Shown: positions 7,523 to 16,181, counted from the stretch's first letter. The stretch is DNA of 35,819 nucleotides from an uncultured Lachnospira sp. (GCA_910585095.1 CAJUBU010000024.1:6218-42036); one strand, 5' to 3'. Numbers and translations: made by a program. The notes: a model not told the origin generated them from the letters alone.

Positions 7523-8799
7523 AATTTTTAGTCTCTTCATTACAAACATTTTTTGAATTTAAAAATGGAATGAAACTTAAAGAATTTTCACAAGGATTAG
7601 GTGTAAGTAATTTAATATTTATGTGTTTAAAAATAGAATCTTTTGTTCAACAGTATCAGCCAGATATAGTAGATATATTTATTATTGAAGAACCTGAAGC
7701 GCATATGCATCCACAAATGGAGAGAATGTTAATTAAATTTATAAATGAAATTTTAAAAAATGAGGATAATAACCGTGTGCAGGGAATTGTTACAACACAT
7801 TCTAGTGAAATAATTAAATGCTCTAATTTGAAAAATATTAGAGTATTAAGAATTGATGAACTTTTAAAAAGTTGTATTTATGATATGGATTTATTTAAAC
7901 AAAATCTTGATACAGAAGAAGAAAAACAGTTTTTTTCATTTTTATTTTCGATTAATTATTCAGATTTGATTTTTGCAAATAAAGTTATTATGTATGAAGG
8001 AGATACTGAAAAATTATATATTGAAAAGATTTTATCTGAAAAAGAATTTGAAACTTTATCAAATCAATATATATCTTTTGTACAAGTTGGAGGTGCTTAT
8101 ACACATTGGTATAGAAAATTAGTTCATTTTCTTAAAATAAAAACGCTTATAATAACAGATATTGATTATAATAAAGATTTGACAGTGATTGATAAGATAA
8201 AAAATGACAATAAAATCACAAATGCAGGATTAATACAATATTATAAAGATTATATAACTTATAATATAATAGAACAAAATGTTATACCTTATTGTAAAGA
8301 TAAATGTAGAAAACGAAAAGCAAATTGCTTTTATGAAAAAACAGAATTTGAACAAATTTCTTCAATACAATTAGATTTACGAAAGACACCTTGCAATAAA
8401 ATAAAAAAACCAGATTATGCTGATATAAAGAAAAAGCCAACAGTGGTTGATATAAATTCTTGGATAAAAAATACAGATAGTAAATTGATTAAAGTAGTGT
8501 CTCAAGGAGAAAATGATTTTTATACTCGAACATTAGAAGAAGCAATGTTATGTAAACTTTTGAGAATTACTGTTGAAAGTGTGAAAAGTATTGAGTGGTG
8601 GAATAGTCAAATATCTAATAATAATATTAAATTATATATTCCAACACGAAAAAAGAATATTACTGTAAGAGATGTTCTTAAGGAAAATAAAAGTAATAAA
8701 ACAGATTTTATGTATTCTGTAATTTTAGCAGAATTACATTTAAAGGCGTTACCAGATTATATCAAAGAGGGGTTACTATGGATGATGCAAAAATATTAA
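7519..8799 (+). pseudogene. gajA: Gabija GajA, C-terminal ATPase/TOPRIM half (split by frameshift)
   Basis: This frame supplies the rest of the OLD protein. The ABC-type signature region is FSQGLGVSN, Walker B is DIFIIEEPEAHMHP, and the H-loop is VTTHSSEI. The TOPRIM nuclease domain follows, with VIMYEGDTEKLYIEKIL (catalytic Glu) and LIITDIDYNKD (the DxD metal site). A Cys-rich insert (CKDKCRKRKANC) lies within the TOPRIM region. The apparent ATG at 7519 has no ribosome site and is an internal Met in the joined protein. The end overlaps the gajB start by 22 bases, the normal tight arrangement of the pair. All visible catalytic residues are intact, so the only defect I see in GajA is the frameshift at 7484-7490. 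Confidence 0.82.
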
Positions 8800-9610
8800 A
8801 AAATATGTTTTTAGTTAATGCTCCCGCAGGCAGTGGAAAAACAACATATATTCATAATATGATTATTAATTTACTTGCGGAATATCCTAATAGAAAAATA
8901 TTAAGCATTACTTATACTAATAGAGCAAAAGAAGAATTAATTTCAAAAATTGATAATAAAAATGTTACAATAGATACAATTCATTCGTTTCTTGCTAGCT
9001 TTATTAATATATATTTTTCAAAAAAAGGAGTAATTAGTTTATATTTTCAAGTATTTGAGAATAAGATAAAGTCAATGATTGATAATGGTGAAAATGATTT
9101 GAAAAATATGAAATATATTCATAAATTTGGAAAACTAGATTTGGAAATGATTGAAAATAATTTACAGCAAATTTTTTATAATAGACAATCGTATAGCAGT
9201 TACTATTATGGAGGACTTTCTCATAATGATTTAATATTTTTTTGTCGTAGGATGTTTGAAGAATTTCCGGTGTTAAAAAAACGCTTATCTAATAAATATA
9301 ACTATATTTTTATTGATGAATATCAAGATACCTCTGCTGATGTATTATATATTTTTTATTAATCAATATTGAATACTAACAGTAGTTTGTATTTATTTGG
9401 AGATAAAATGCAAGAAATATATAATAATTATGATGGTTCATTTGATAGTATACTTAGTATATTTAATCAAGATAATAAATTATATATTAATTATCGCTGT
9501 TCGTCTAATATTGTACAAATACTTAATAATTTATATAATGATGAAAAATTTTTTCAAGAACCATATAAGCCTTGTAAAAGTAAGGTTAATGGTGTACCGT
9601 TGATTATAGA
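8778..9610 (+). pseudogene. gajB: Gabija GajB, UvrD-like helicase, interrupted and truncated
   Basis: ATG 8778 lies inside the end of gajA, with GAGGGG just upstream. The frame has the UvrD/SF1 motifs in order: Walker A NAPAGSGKTTYIH, motif Ia SITYTNRAKEEL, Ib TIDTIHSFL, then Walker B YIFIDEYQDTSADV. TAA at 9360-9362 breaks it, but the same frame resumes with SLYLFGDKMQEIYNNYDGSFDSI (motif III, here split for length) and INYRCSSNIV (motif IV). So the stop is a point nonsense mutation, not a frameshift. Family similarity ends near 9605, about 277 codons in, where GajB proteins are nearer 500 residues. Motifs V and VI are missing. Beyond the junction the DNA is a minus-strand HTH gene fragment. 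This copy cannot give an active helicase. Confidence 0.82.
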
Positions 9611-9796
9611 TTATTCATCATCAAAAGCAGTCTCATTCATTTCAGGAAAATTAAGCAATTCAGAAACGGTCATATCTAATCCAATCGCTAATTTATGGAG
9701 TGTTTTTAATTTGGGATTTTTTGTTTTGCCAGATATAATATTTTCAACAGTAGATTGTGTGATACCAGATAAAGTTGCGAGTTTAATGGTGTAAGG
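9611..9796 (-). pseudogene. Remnant of an XRE/Cro-CI-type HTH regulator
   Basis: On the minus strand a 61-codon open stretch reads IKLATLSGITQSTVENIIS, then GKTKNPKLKTLHKLAIGLDM, then TVSELLNFPEM and ends FDDE-stop. This is the recognition half and C-terminal helices of a one-domain Cro/CI-type helix-turn-helix protein. The first 20 or so residues (first helix) are missing; an in-frame TAA at 9797-9799 lies just before. It abuts the broken gajB in antisense orientation, so a deletion has probably joined two unrelated genes here. Longer open frames on the plus strand over this region are shadows. Confidence 0.7.
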
Positions 9797-9965
9797 TTAT
9801 AAAAATGGTGTTTATATAAAAATTTTCCAATAGATTATAATGAAAAATCATAATTGATTTATTTTTTAATGTTGAAAAATTACGCAAATGAAAATGTAAA
9901 AATGTGAGAAAAATTTTGAAATTCTTATAGTGAAAGTTAAAAAATAATATCATAGGAGACAAGAA

Positions 9966-10253
9966 ATGAGCGAAGTCAGAGAATTGGTAAAACTGGTTAT
10001 GGATAGTATGAAAAATTAAACATTAGAAAAATTATTGAAAGATGATATAGAATATCAGGAGCGGATAAAAGAAATTAAGCAGCTATACCAATTGTTTGAA
10101 AAATTAGAATTGACAGAGCAACAAAGAGGTATAATCAATACTTTAATTGCAAGAGAAAATGAACAAGAATATGATTATAATATAAATGCGTATATAGCTG
10201 GTATGCTTGATGCATATGAGATATTAAAAATGTTCAATTTAACAAAAGAATAA
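9966..10253 (+). pseudogene. Small helical protein gene with an early in-frame stop
   Basis: ATG 9966 has AGGAG about 7 bases upstream. It reads MSEVRELVKLVMDSMKN, then TAA at 10017-10019, then TLEKLLKDDIEYQERIKEIK and onward in the same frame to 10253. The join gives about 95 residues, all helical, with a C-terminal NAYIAGMLDAYEILKMF. This ending resembles small clostridial proteins of the DUF6809 kind, though loosely. A nonsense mutation is the simplest explanation; restart at TTG 10035 (72 aa) is possible but has no good ribosome site. Position between two defence-type loci suggests it was a mobile-island gene. Confidence 0.5.
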
Positions 10254-10385
10254 TAATTTATCAAAAATGATATAAAAAGATAAATAAAAGAGTTCTCTTG
10301 TCTTTATGAAACAGATAATTTCAAACAAATTTTAAGAAAATTGGATATTCTATTTACAAAATAACATAAAAATTAGGAGAATAGT

Positions 10386-10412
10386 GTGAAATATTCATTT
10401 TTTACACCATAA
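10386..10412 (+). other. Eight-codon mini-ORF with a good ribosome site
   Basis: GTG 10386 after TTAGGAGAATA encodes MKYSFFTP-stop. It lies upstream of the nuclease gene leader. It could be a leader peptide or the stump of a deleted gene. There is no support beyond the ribosome site. Confidence 0.25.
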
Positions 10413-10435
10413 TTTATGTCTGTGTATTGCTTGAC

Positions 10436-10500
10436 ACAAAGTTGCAAAAATAAAATTTTTTATTTTGTTTTTGTGCAAGAAAGCAGCGTAGAAATGAGGA
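10436..10500 (+). promoter_or_regulatory. Structured leader of the RAMA nuclease gene
   Basis: ACAAAGTTGC (10436-10445), then an A/T-rich inverted repeat (GCAAAAATAAAAT paired with ATTTTGTTTTTGTGC, 10444-10476), then AGCAGCGTAGAAATGAG (10482-10498) and the ribosome site GAGGA. The first and last blocks recur exactly upstream of the glycosyltransferase gene at 34435-34466, without the middle hairpin. A TTGACA at 10431-10436 may be a -35 box. Confidence 0.45.
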
Positions 10501-10505
10501 ATGTT

Positions 10506-11507
10506 ATGTATATTTTAAATCGTAATCAGCCATCAAAAATTGAAGCTACAACATTTTCAGACCTACATATGAAAGAAAAAGACATAGAGGAGATTTTGCG
10601 AAAAAATGTGGATATGCTTTGTGATGATGAAGAATCAATGTTAATTGTTGGGCAGCAGGTACGAAATGTAAGCAACGGCAGGAGTGATCTAACGGCTATT
10701 GATAATAATGGAGATATAGTACTTATTGAGATTAAACGAGATAAAGCAGATATTATAGGACGCAAAGAATCTTTTGAATTTCAAGCAATTCGTTATGCCG
10801 CTAGTTGTGCAACGATTAAATCCACAGATGAGCTTATTCAAAATGTGTTTTCTCCTTATGTAGAAAAGCATAGAGATGAATTTGAGCAGCAATATGAACT
10901 TACATCATCAGAAATTGCAAAACGACAATTAAATGATTTTGTCGAGATGAATAATATTACCATATTTAATGCAAGACAGCGTATTATATTGGTTGCATCC
11001 GAATTTGATGAACAAACATTGTCTGCCGTTGCATGGCTAAATAGTAATCAGGTAGATATTAGCTGTTATCAGATATATCCCTATAAAATAAATGATACCA
11101 TTTTGATTGATATGAAAAAGATTCTTCCGATTGTAGAATATGATGATTTTTATGTGAATGTAGTTGAGAAAGGAAATATTCAAAAAAAACAGAAAAAAGA
11201 TATTTCACGCCGTTCGCTTCCTAAAATTGATGCACTTATTGAATGGGGTGTTGTTAATGAGGGAGACATCATTGTGGCAAAAGGATGCACAGAAGAAGCG
11301 CAACTTCAAGCAAATGGACAAGTAAAGATAGAAAATGATATTATGTCTCTTCAGCAATGGCTAAAAAAAGTTTTTAGTTGGTCATCAGTAGAAACGTATA
11401 AATTTTCAGTACATAAAAAAACTGGAAAAACGTTAAGTGAATTGCGGCAAGAATATATGGAACAAAATATTGATAATAATATAAGTAATACACAAAATAT
11501 AGAATAA
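10506..11507 (+). CDS. PD-(D/E)XK nuclease with C-terminal RAMA domain, likely restriction-type endonuclease
   Basis: ATG 10506 is chosen because GAGGA (10496-10500) is 5 bases upstream. Earlier ATGs at 10416 and 10494 lie in the leader. The product is 333 aa. Residues about 20-75 show a NucS-like fold start (EKDIEEILRKNVDML) and the nuclease core GRSDLTAIDNNGDIVLIEIKR, given here to show Asp and Glu-x-Lys. Residues about 250-325 match a RAMA domain (restriction enzyme adenine methylase associated): LIEWGVVNEGDIIVAKG, then the ANGQVKIE and SLQQWLKKVFSW stretches and a LSELRQEYM end. RAMA domains are thought to recognise modified DNA. No methylase is nearby, so a stand-alone modification-dependent or host-tolerated nuclease is the likeliest reading. 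The gene looks intact, unlike its neighbours. Confidence 0.75.
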   Translation: MYILNRNQPSKIEATTFSDLHMKEKDIEEILRKNVDMLCDDEESMLIVGQQVRNVSNGRSDLTAIDNNGDIVLIEIKRDKADIIGRKESFEFQAIRYAASCATIKSTDELIQNVFSPYVEKHRDEFEQQYELTSSEIAKRQLNDFVEMNNITIFNARQRIILVASEFDEQTLSAVAWLNSNQVDISCYQIYPYKINDTILIDMKKILPIVEYDDFYVNVVEKGNIQKKQKKDISRRSLPKIDALIEWGVVNEGDIIVAKGCTEEAQLQANGQVKIENDIMSLQQWLKKVFSWSSVETYKFSVHKKTGKTLSELRQEYMEQNIDNNISNTQNIE

Positions 11508-11541
11508 AAAGTATATAAATTAAATTGTCTATATAATCACG

Positions 11542-12852
11542 TTATTCTCCCCGTAGCATAATATTTGCACAAAATACACCATTGTCATAAGTAAAGCGAC
11601 AATATCCACCATTTTTTTCAGCTATATGGCGTGTAGACTGAGTGCCGATACCATGTCCAAAACGTTTGGAAGATTGAATGATACCATCTTTTTCTTTGAT
11701 GGTTCCATCATAAGTATTTTCTACAGTCAATAATATAACATTGTTAGAATGAAGATATGCCTGTACATAAATTTGCCTTCTTGTATAAGTTGTATGAAGG
11801 CTGGCTTCTAGGGCATTTTCTAAGAGATTAGACAACACTAAACATAAGTCAATTTCAGGAATAGGTAAAGTTTGAGGTAAGTCTAATTTTATAGAAAATG
11901 GTATCTTTGTTTTTTTACATAACATTGCATAATGACTAGCAATGCCATCAACAGCAGTATTTTCGCATAGATTTAATTCTGTGTTTGGTATAGACTTTTG
12001 TGCTTCACAAAGATAATGAGTAAGTGTTTTCCATTCTTTTCGATTGGCAAGATTTTGCAGAGCATTAAAATGGTGACGCATGTCGTGTCGCGCGTTTTTT
12101 GTTTCTGCAATAGCGGCACACAAATTATCATATTGTGCTTGCTGCATAAAAAGAAATTGATTTTCTTTCCAAAGACGTTCATTATTATTTAGATTCGTTG
12201 CCATAAAATAAAATATAGTGTAGAAAAACCCAAGTAAAATTAATAATATAAAAGTAATGATAATATGTTTTTGCATGGTGTTATCTGTATAGATGACATT
12301 AGAACTTGCAGGAGTCATTAATAAATTAAGAATTATAAATAGGCTAGGCAGTATCCAAAAGACATACCAAGTTTTTGCAAATGCGGCATCTTCCAAAAGA
12401 TTTCTAGAGGCGTGAGTGGAAGGGTACCAAACAATGCCAACAGCTAGCCAACACATGAAAATATAAAATAATGCCGCCTTTAAACACAGATAAGGTGTGT
12501 TATTTGTTGGACACAATAAGATATCTATTGCTTTTGCTATGTTGCCAAGACAAGAAAAAACAGCACATATAGCTAAAAACACGCTGATAGATTTCCAGCA
12601 AGATACATGTAAAGTATAAAGATAGATAAAACCACATAGTATGATGCTGGGAAATAGAACCCACAGTATGTTTATATTAAAAAAGTAACATATAAACCCA
12701 CCTATTAGGCAAAGCAAAATGATAAATGGTGTCATAATTGAAAAGAGTTTAACAAAATGAGTGCGAAGATACTGTTTCATAGGAAGATATGCAACTAATA
12801 TGCCTGGCAGTAAAATAGAAAGTTCTATAATAGGGCTTAAAATTTCTATCAT
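11542..12852 (-). CDS. Sensor histidine kinase, AgrC-like with GHKL ATPase domain
   Basis: 436 aa. The N-terminal half has six or seven hydrophobic segments (about residues 5-225). The dimerisation segment has KNARHDMRHHFNALQNL at about residue 255, with the phospho-acceptor His in the HDxRHH form typical of AgrC/VirS/FasBC-type kinases. The N box is LSNLLENALEAS and the G box is GHGIGTQSTRHIAEKNGG. It phosphorylates the LytTR regulator encoded just upstream. ATG 12852 follows GGAGG embedded in the last codons of that gene, with only two bases between stop and start, so the two are translationally coupled. AgrC-type sensors usually detect a peptide at the membrane; no agrB- or agrD-like gene is visible within the window. 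Confidence 0.88.
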   Translation of the reverse strand: MIEILSPIIELSILLPGILVAYLPMKQYLRTHFVKLFSIMTPFIILLCLIGGFICYFFNINILWVLFPSIILCGFIYLYTLHVSCWKSISVFLAICAVFSCLGNIAKAIDILLCPTNNTPYLCLKAALFYIFMCWLAVGIVWYPSTHASRNLLEDAAFAKTWYVFWILPSLFIILNLLMTPASSNVIYTDNTMQKHIIITFILLILLGFFYTIFYFMATNLNNNERLWKENQFLFMQQAQYDNLCAAIAETKNARHDMRHHFNALQNLANRKEWKTLTHYLCEAQKSIPNTELNLCENTAVDGIASHYAMLCKKTKIPFSIKLDLPQTLPIPEIDLCLVLSNLLENALEASLHTTYTRRQIYVQAYLHSNNVILLTVENTYDGTIKEKDGIIQSSKRFGHGIGTQSTRHIAEKNGGYCRFTYDNGVFCANIMLRGE

Positions 12853-12854
12853 TA

Positions 12855-13568
12855 TTAACGCCTCCTTTTAAATAGAAAATCACCAAAAGCTTGTTTAGCT
12901 GCATTGGCAAAATTACGGCTTACAGGAATTTTTTTACCATTTGTCAAAAGAAAAGCTGTTCCATCAAAATCTTGTGCATGTTCTAAATTGATAATCGTTC
13001 CACGATTACAATAAATAAATCGTTCATCATTTAAAGTTTTTATAAATTCTCGTAAAGGTTGACGTATAACGGTTATCTTTTCGTCTGTTGTCAATATATG
13101 TATTTGATGTTGGAAATGTTCAGCATATAGAATTTCTTGTAATCGCAATCGAATCGTACCGCCCACAATATGAAGTTCAATATATTGGTCTAAAGAAGGC
13201 AATTTTTCAATAATTTCATCAAACAAAAAATCTAATTCTTGGTCTAAATATGGTTTAACTAAATATTGTAATGCATGGACACGAAATCCATCAAGAGCAT
13301 GGTCCATAGAAGAAGTAACAAAAATAAGTATACATTTTGAATCAAAAAGGCGGAGTTTTTTGGCAACTTCTATGCCATCCCCACCATCCATATAAATATC
13401 TAAGAAAACTACTGTAAAATGTTCTTGTTTGGCAGCAGCAAGAAAGCTGTCTCCATTTCCATATTCAAAAATTTCAGCGTTTAATAAATGTCTGGCAAGC
13501 TGTATTTCTAATTTTTTTCGCAATGTTTTTCGTTCTGAAAAAACATCATCAATAATAGCAATACGCAT
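12855..13568 (-). CDS. LytTR-family response regulator (AgrA/ComE type)
   Basis: 237 aa. REC domain residues 1-120: acidic pair IDD at 7-8, phospho-acceptor Asp57 in VVFLDIYMDGGDG, conserved Lys105 in YLVKPY. The LytTR DNA-binding domain spans about residues 135-230, with EILYAEHFQHQIHI, RQPLREFIKTL and FIYCNRGTIINLEH, which is the family's usual order. ATG 13568 has AAGGAGA 8 bases upstream. It forms an operon with the downstream GHKL kinase. LytTR proteins bind paired direct repeats in front of target genes. Targets cannot be told; the pair is surrounded by unrelated genes. Confidence 0.9.
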   Translation of the reverse strand: MRIAIIDDVFSERKTLRKKLEIQLARHLLNAEIFEYGNGDSFLAAAKQEHFTVVFLDIYMDGGDGIEVAKKLRLFDSKCILIFVTSSMDHALDGFRVHALQYLVKPYLDQELDFLFDEIIEKLPSLDQYIELHIVGGTIRLRLQEILYAEHFQHQIHILTTDEKITVIRQPLREFIKTLNDERFIYCNRGTIINLEHAQDFDGTAFLLTNGKKIPVSRNFANAAKQAFGDFLFKRRR

Positions 13569-13754
13569 GGTAATATCTCCTTTTTAGCAAATCCATAAGT
13601 AGTATAGCATATTATTGAAATGAAATCAAAATAGAATAAAAGTGATAAATTTATAAAAATGTGATTGCAAAGAATATCGCTGAATAATAAAATGTAGCTA
13701 GAAAAATTATTGTACAAAAATTGCTATATAAAAGGTTGATATATAGGCTTATCA

Positions 13755-13789
13755 AATTTTAAGTTATTCGCTTCTCTTAACTTAAAATT
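13755..13789. promoter_or_regulatory. Perfect 12-bp inverted repeat upstream of a GNAT gene
   Basis: AATTTTAAGTTA (13755-13766) and TAACTTAAAATT (13778-13789) are exact reverse complements separated by 11 bases. It ends 44 bases before the ATG at 13834, so it may be an operator or a transcript hairpin. Confidence 0.5.
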
Positions 13790-13833
13790 AATTGCAGCAT
13801 AAAGGTTAAAATATAGGAGGAAATCAAAAAATA

Positions 13834-14319
13834 ATGCAATCAACAATAGAATTAAAATATGCAGATGATTCAAAACAAGTAGCAGGTATTGTAAGAAAAA
13901 CAATTCAAAGTATTTATCCTAAATATTATCCAACAGGAGCAGTTCAATTTTTTTTAAATCTGCATTGTGAGGAACATATAAAAAAAGCAATGATAGAAGA
14001 ACAAGTTTATGTTGCAATTTTAAAAGGAATGGTTATAGGCACAGGGAGTATTCGTAAAAATGAGATTTGCAGGTTATTTATATTACCACAATATCAGAAA
14101 AAAGGATATGGAAGCAGTTTAATGGATTGCTTGGAAGAAATCATTTTTAAAAATTATAAAACAATACATATTGATGCTTCTTTTCCAGCGGAACAGTTGT
14201 ATTTAAAAAGGGGGTATAAAATCATTTCTTATGAAAAGATTGAAACAGAAAATGGTGATTTTTTATGTTATCATATAATGGAAAAAGCAAAAACTATAAT
14301 TGAAAATGGAAATTTTTAA
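13834..14319 (+). CDS. GNAT-family N-acetyltransferase
   Basis: 161 aa; AGGAGG lies 10 bases before ATG 13834. The acetyl-CoA binding motif A is seen as CRLFILPQYQKKGYGSSLMD at about residues 75-95 (the Q-x-x-G-x-G form), followed by motif B-like LYLKRGYKIISYEKI near residue 125. This is the standard single-domain GNAT length. These cytosolic enzymes move an acetyl group from acetyl-CoA to an amine on a small molecule or protein; the substrate is not predictable. It is followed 95 bases later by a second, two-domain GNAT gene, and preceded by a strong inverted repeat that may control it. Confidence 0.88.
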   Translation: MQSTIELKYADDSKQVAGIVRKTIQSIYPKYYPTGAVQFFLNLHCEEHIKKAMIEEQVYVAILKGMVIGTGSIRKNEICRLFILPQYQKKGYGSSLMDCLEEIIFKNYKTIHIDASFPAEQLYLKRGYKIISYEKIETENGDFLCYHIMEKAKTIIENGNF

Positions 14320-14413
14320 CTGTAAAGTTTGTGTTTGCGTGTTGCTTGTCACAAATTTATAGGAAATTTTGGTTCTTTGTGAAAAAATATAGAAATAAGA
14401 AAATGAGGAAAAA

Positions 14414-15361
14414 ATGAAAAAAGATATTCGATATATAAATACAGATGGAAATAATAAAGATTTTATTATATTGTGCAGGGAATTAGACCAATTTTTAAAT
14501 CAATTAGTAGGTGGAGAGAATAATAGAGCAGAATATATACCATATAATCAATTGGATGATATTCATAATGTAGTGTTAGCTTATGATGGACAATTTCCTG
14601 TAGGTTGTGCTTCTTTTAAGCAATATATAAGAGAAAAAAATCAAAATAATCATATTGCAGAAATAAAAAGGGTTTTTGTAAGAGAACAGTATCGTGGTTT
14701 TGGCATTTCTAAAGAATTGATGAATAATTTAGAGATACAGGCAATTAAACAAGGATATAAAAAGCTTATTTTAGAATCAGGGGAGTCTTTAATAGCAGCA
14801 ATGAACCTTTATAAAAGATTAGGGTATCAGGTAATTGCAAATTATGAACCTTATGTTGATATGCCTAAATCTATTTGTATGGAAAAAGTAATTGGTTGTT
14901 ATTATTATAAAAAAGCAACCATAGATGATTTAGAAATTTTAGTGAATAGCAGAATTAAAGTTTTAAGAGCTGCTAATAAATTGACAGAAAATGTTGATAT
15001 GTCTGAGGTTGAAATTTATTCAAGAACATATTATATCAATAGTCTAACAAATGATACACATGTAGCATATCTTGTATATGATGGCGATAAAATAATCGGT
15101 ACAGGAGGCATCAGCTTTTATCAAGTGATGCCAACTTATCATAATGCAAGCGGTAAAAAGGCTTATATAATGAATATGTATACGCACCCAGATTACAGAA
15201 GACGAAAGATAGCTTTTAAAATGCTTGATTTGCTTGTAGAAGAAGCAAAAAGCAGAGAAATCAAGCAAATTTCACTAGAAGCAACAGATGAAGGAAAGCT
15301 TTTGTATAAAAAGTATGGTTTTACACAGATGGAGAATGAATGGGAATTTCAATCTGTATAA
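14414..15361 (+). CDS. Tandem GNAT acetyltransferase (two domains)
   Basis: 315 aa, about twice the size of one GNAT domain. Domain 1 (about residues 5-160) has IKRVFVREQYRGFGISKEL and LYKRLGYQVIANY. Domain 2 (about 165-315) has GTGGISFYQ, NMYTHPDYRRRKIAFKML and LYKKYGFTQME. In domain 2 the acetyl-CoA loop is R-R-R-K-I-A, with Lys in place of the usual Gly, so that domain may be altered. Start ATG 14414 follows GAGG. The leader at 14330-14410 (TTGCTTGTCACAAA ... TTTGTG ... ATGAGGA) resembles the nuclease gene leader at 10430-10500. The 3' end overlaps the convergent MerR gene by 41 bases. Confidence 0.88.
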   Translation: MKKDIRYINTDGNNKDFIILCRELDQFLNQLVGGENNRAEYIPYNQLDDIHNVVLAYDGQFPVGCASFKQYIREKNQNNHIAEIKRVFVREQYRGFGISKELMNNLEIQAIKQGYKKLILESGESLIAAMNLYKRLGYQVIANYEPYVDMPKSICMEKVIGCYYYKKATIDDLEILVNSRIKVLRAANKLTENVDMSEVEIYSRTYYINSLTNDTHVAYLVYDGDKIIGTGGISFYQVMPTYHNASGKKAYIMNMYTHPDYRRRKIAFKMLDLLVEEAKSREIKQISLEATDEGKLLYKKYGFTQMENEWEFQSV

Positions 15362-16148
15362 TGTAATCTTCCATTTGGTCAATAACATTTTCATTGATTC
15401 CTTTTTCATAAGAAAAACCAGAAAGTATCAGGTTATGTTGTTTTGCATAGTGTAAGATTTCTTTATAGCGTAAGGATATTTTATTCCAGTCACCCTTATG
15501 GAATGCTCTTAAATATTGACCGCCGGGTTGTATATGCAGCCCGTTTTTTTGTGTGAGTGAAGGAATTTCAATAAATAATTTGCAATAATTATCAAAGTCA
15601 TTCTTTAACAGGCTGGGTACGGAAATCATAGAACCGTAAGAAGCATCGTGTAAGCGTCCAAGTTGGTATTTTGCAGTTTGTGCAGTAATCATTTCAACTT
15701 CTTTTTCAAACGAAATATCTTTGTCAATATCTACCGTTATCAAATATCGTTCTTCTTTTTCAACAATACTTATCTCAGACAAATCCATTGTCAATAATGT
15801 TACCATATTTTGGTGGTGATTATATAATGTTTTCCGAATTGCCTGCAAATGTATAATATTGCGGTCTAAATCTGCTATTTTTTCGTCTAAAAGAGATTTT
15901 AGGTTAAGAGCAGAGCGATTTTTCATAAAATGTTGTATTTCAGCTATCGAAACATCCAGTTCACGCAGTAATAAAATGGTTTCTAAAATAGGGCTTTGGT
16001 GGTAATTGTAGCAGCGATATCCATTTTGTGGATTGATGGCAGCAGGCTTAAATAGACCAATTTCATCATACCACATCAATGTTTTTTTGTTGATTCCGTG
16101 CATAGCTGCAAATTGTCCAATCGTTAAAAGTTTTTCTTTTTCATTCAT
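15321..16148 (-). CDS. MerR-family regulator with C-terminal effector-binding region
   Basis: 275 aa. Residues 8-75 form the MerR winged HTH: LTIGQFAAMHGINKKTLMWYD, given as the key part, followed by EIGLFKPA and NGYRCYNY. A linker helix (MKNRSALNLKSLLDEKIADL) follows, then from about residue 125 a GyrI-like effector-binding domain with YLITVDIDKD and GGQYLRAFHKG, as in BmrR-type drug sensors. It is divergent from a MATE exporter, and the intergenic region holds a promoter with a 19-bp spacer, the hallmark of MerR activation. The likely job is drug-induced activation of the exporter. It overlaps the convergent GNAT gene by 41 bases. Confidence 0.9.
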   Translation of the reverse strand: MNEKEKLLTIGQFAAMHGINKKTLMWYDEIGLFKPAAINPQNGYRCYNYHQSPILETILLLRELDVSIAEIQHFMKNRSALNLKSLLDEKIADLDRNIIHLQAIRKTLYNHHQNMVTLLTMDLSEISIVEKEERYLITVDIDKDISFEKEVEMITAQTAKYQLGRLHDASYGSMISVPSLLKNDFDNYCKLFIEIPSLTQKNGLHIQPGGQYLRAFHKGDWNKISLRYKEILHYAKQHNLILSGFSYEKGINENVIDQMEDYIIQIEIPIHSPSV

Positions 16149-16181
16149 ATAAAAAATCCTGCCTTTCTATTAAATAATGAG

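Noticed and set aside
9363..9794. 141-aa plus-strand ORF after gajB
   Set aside because: First part is the continuation of gajB after its nonsense codon; the rest is antisense to an HTH fragment.
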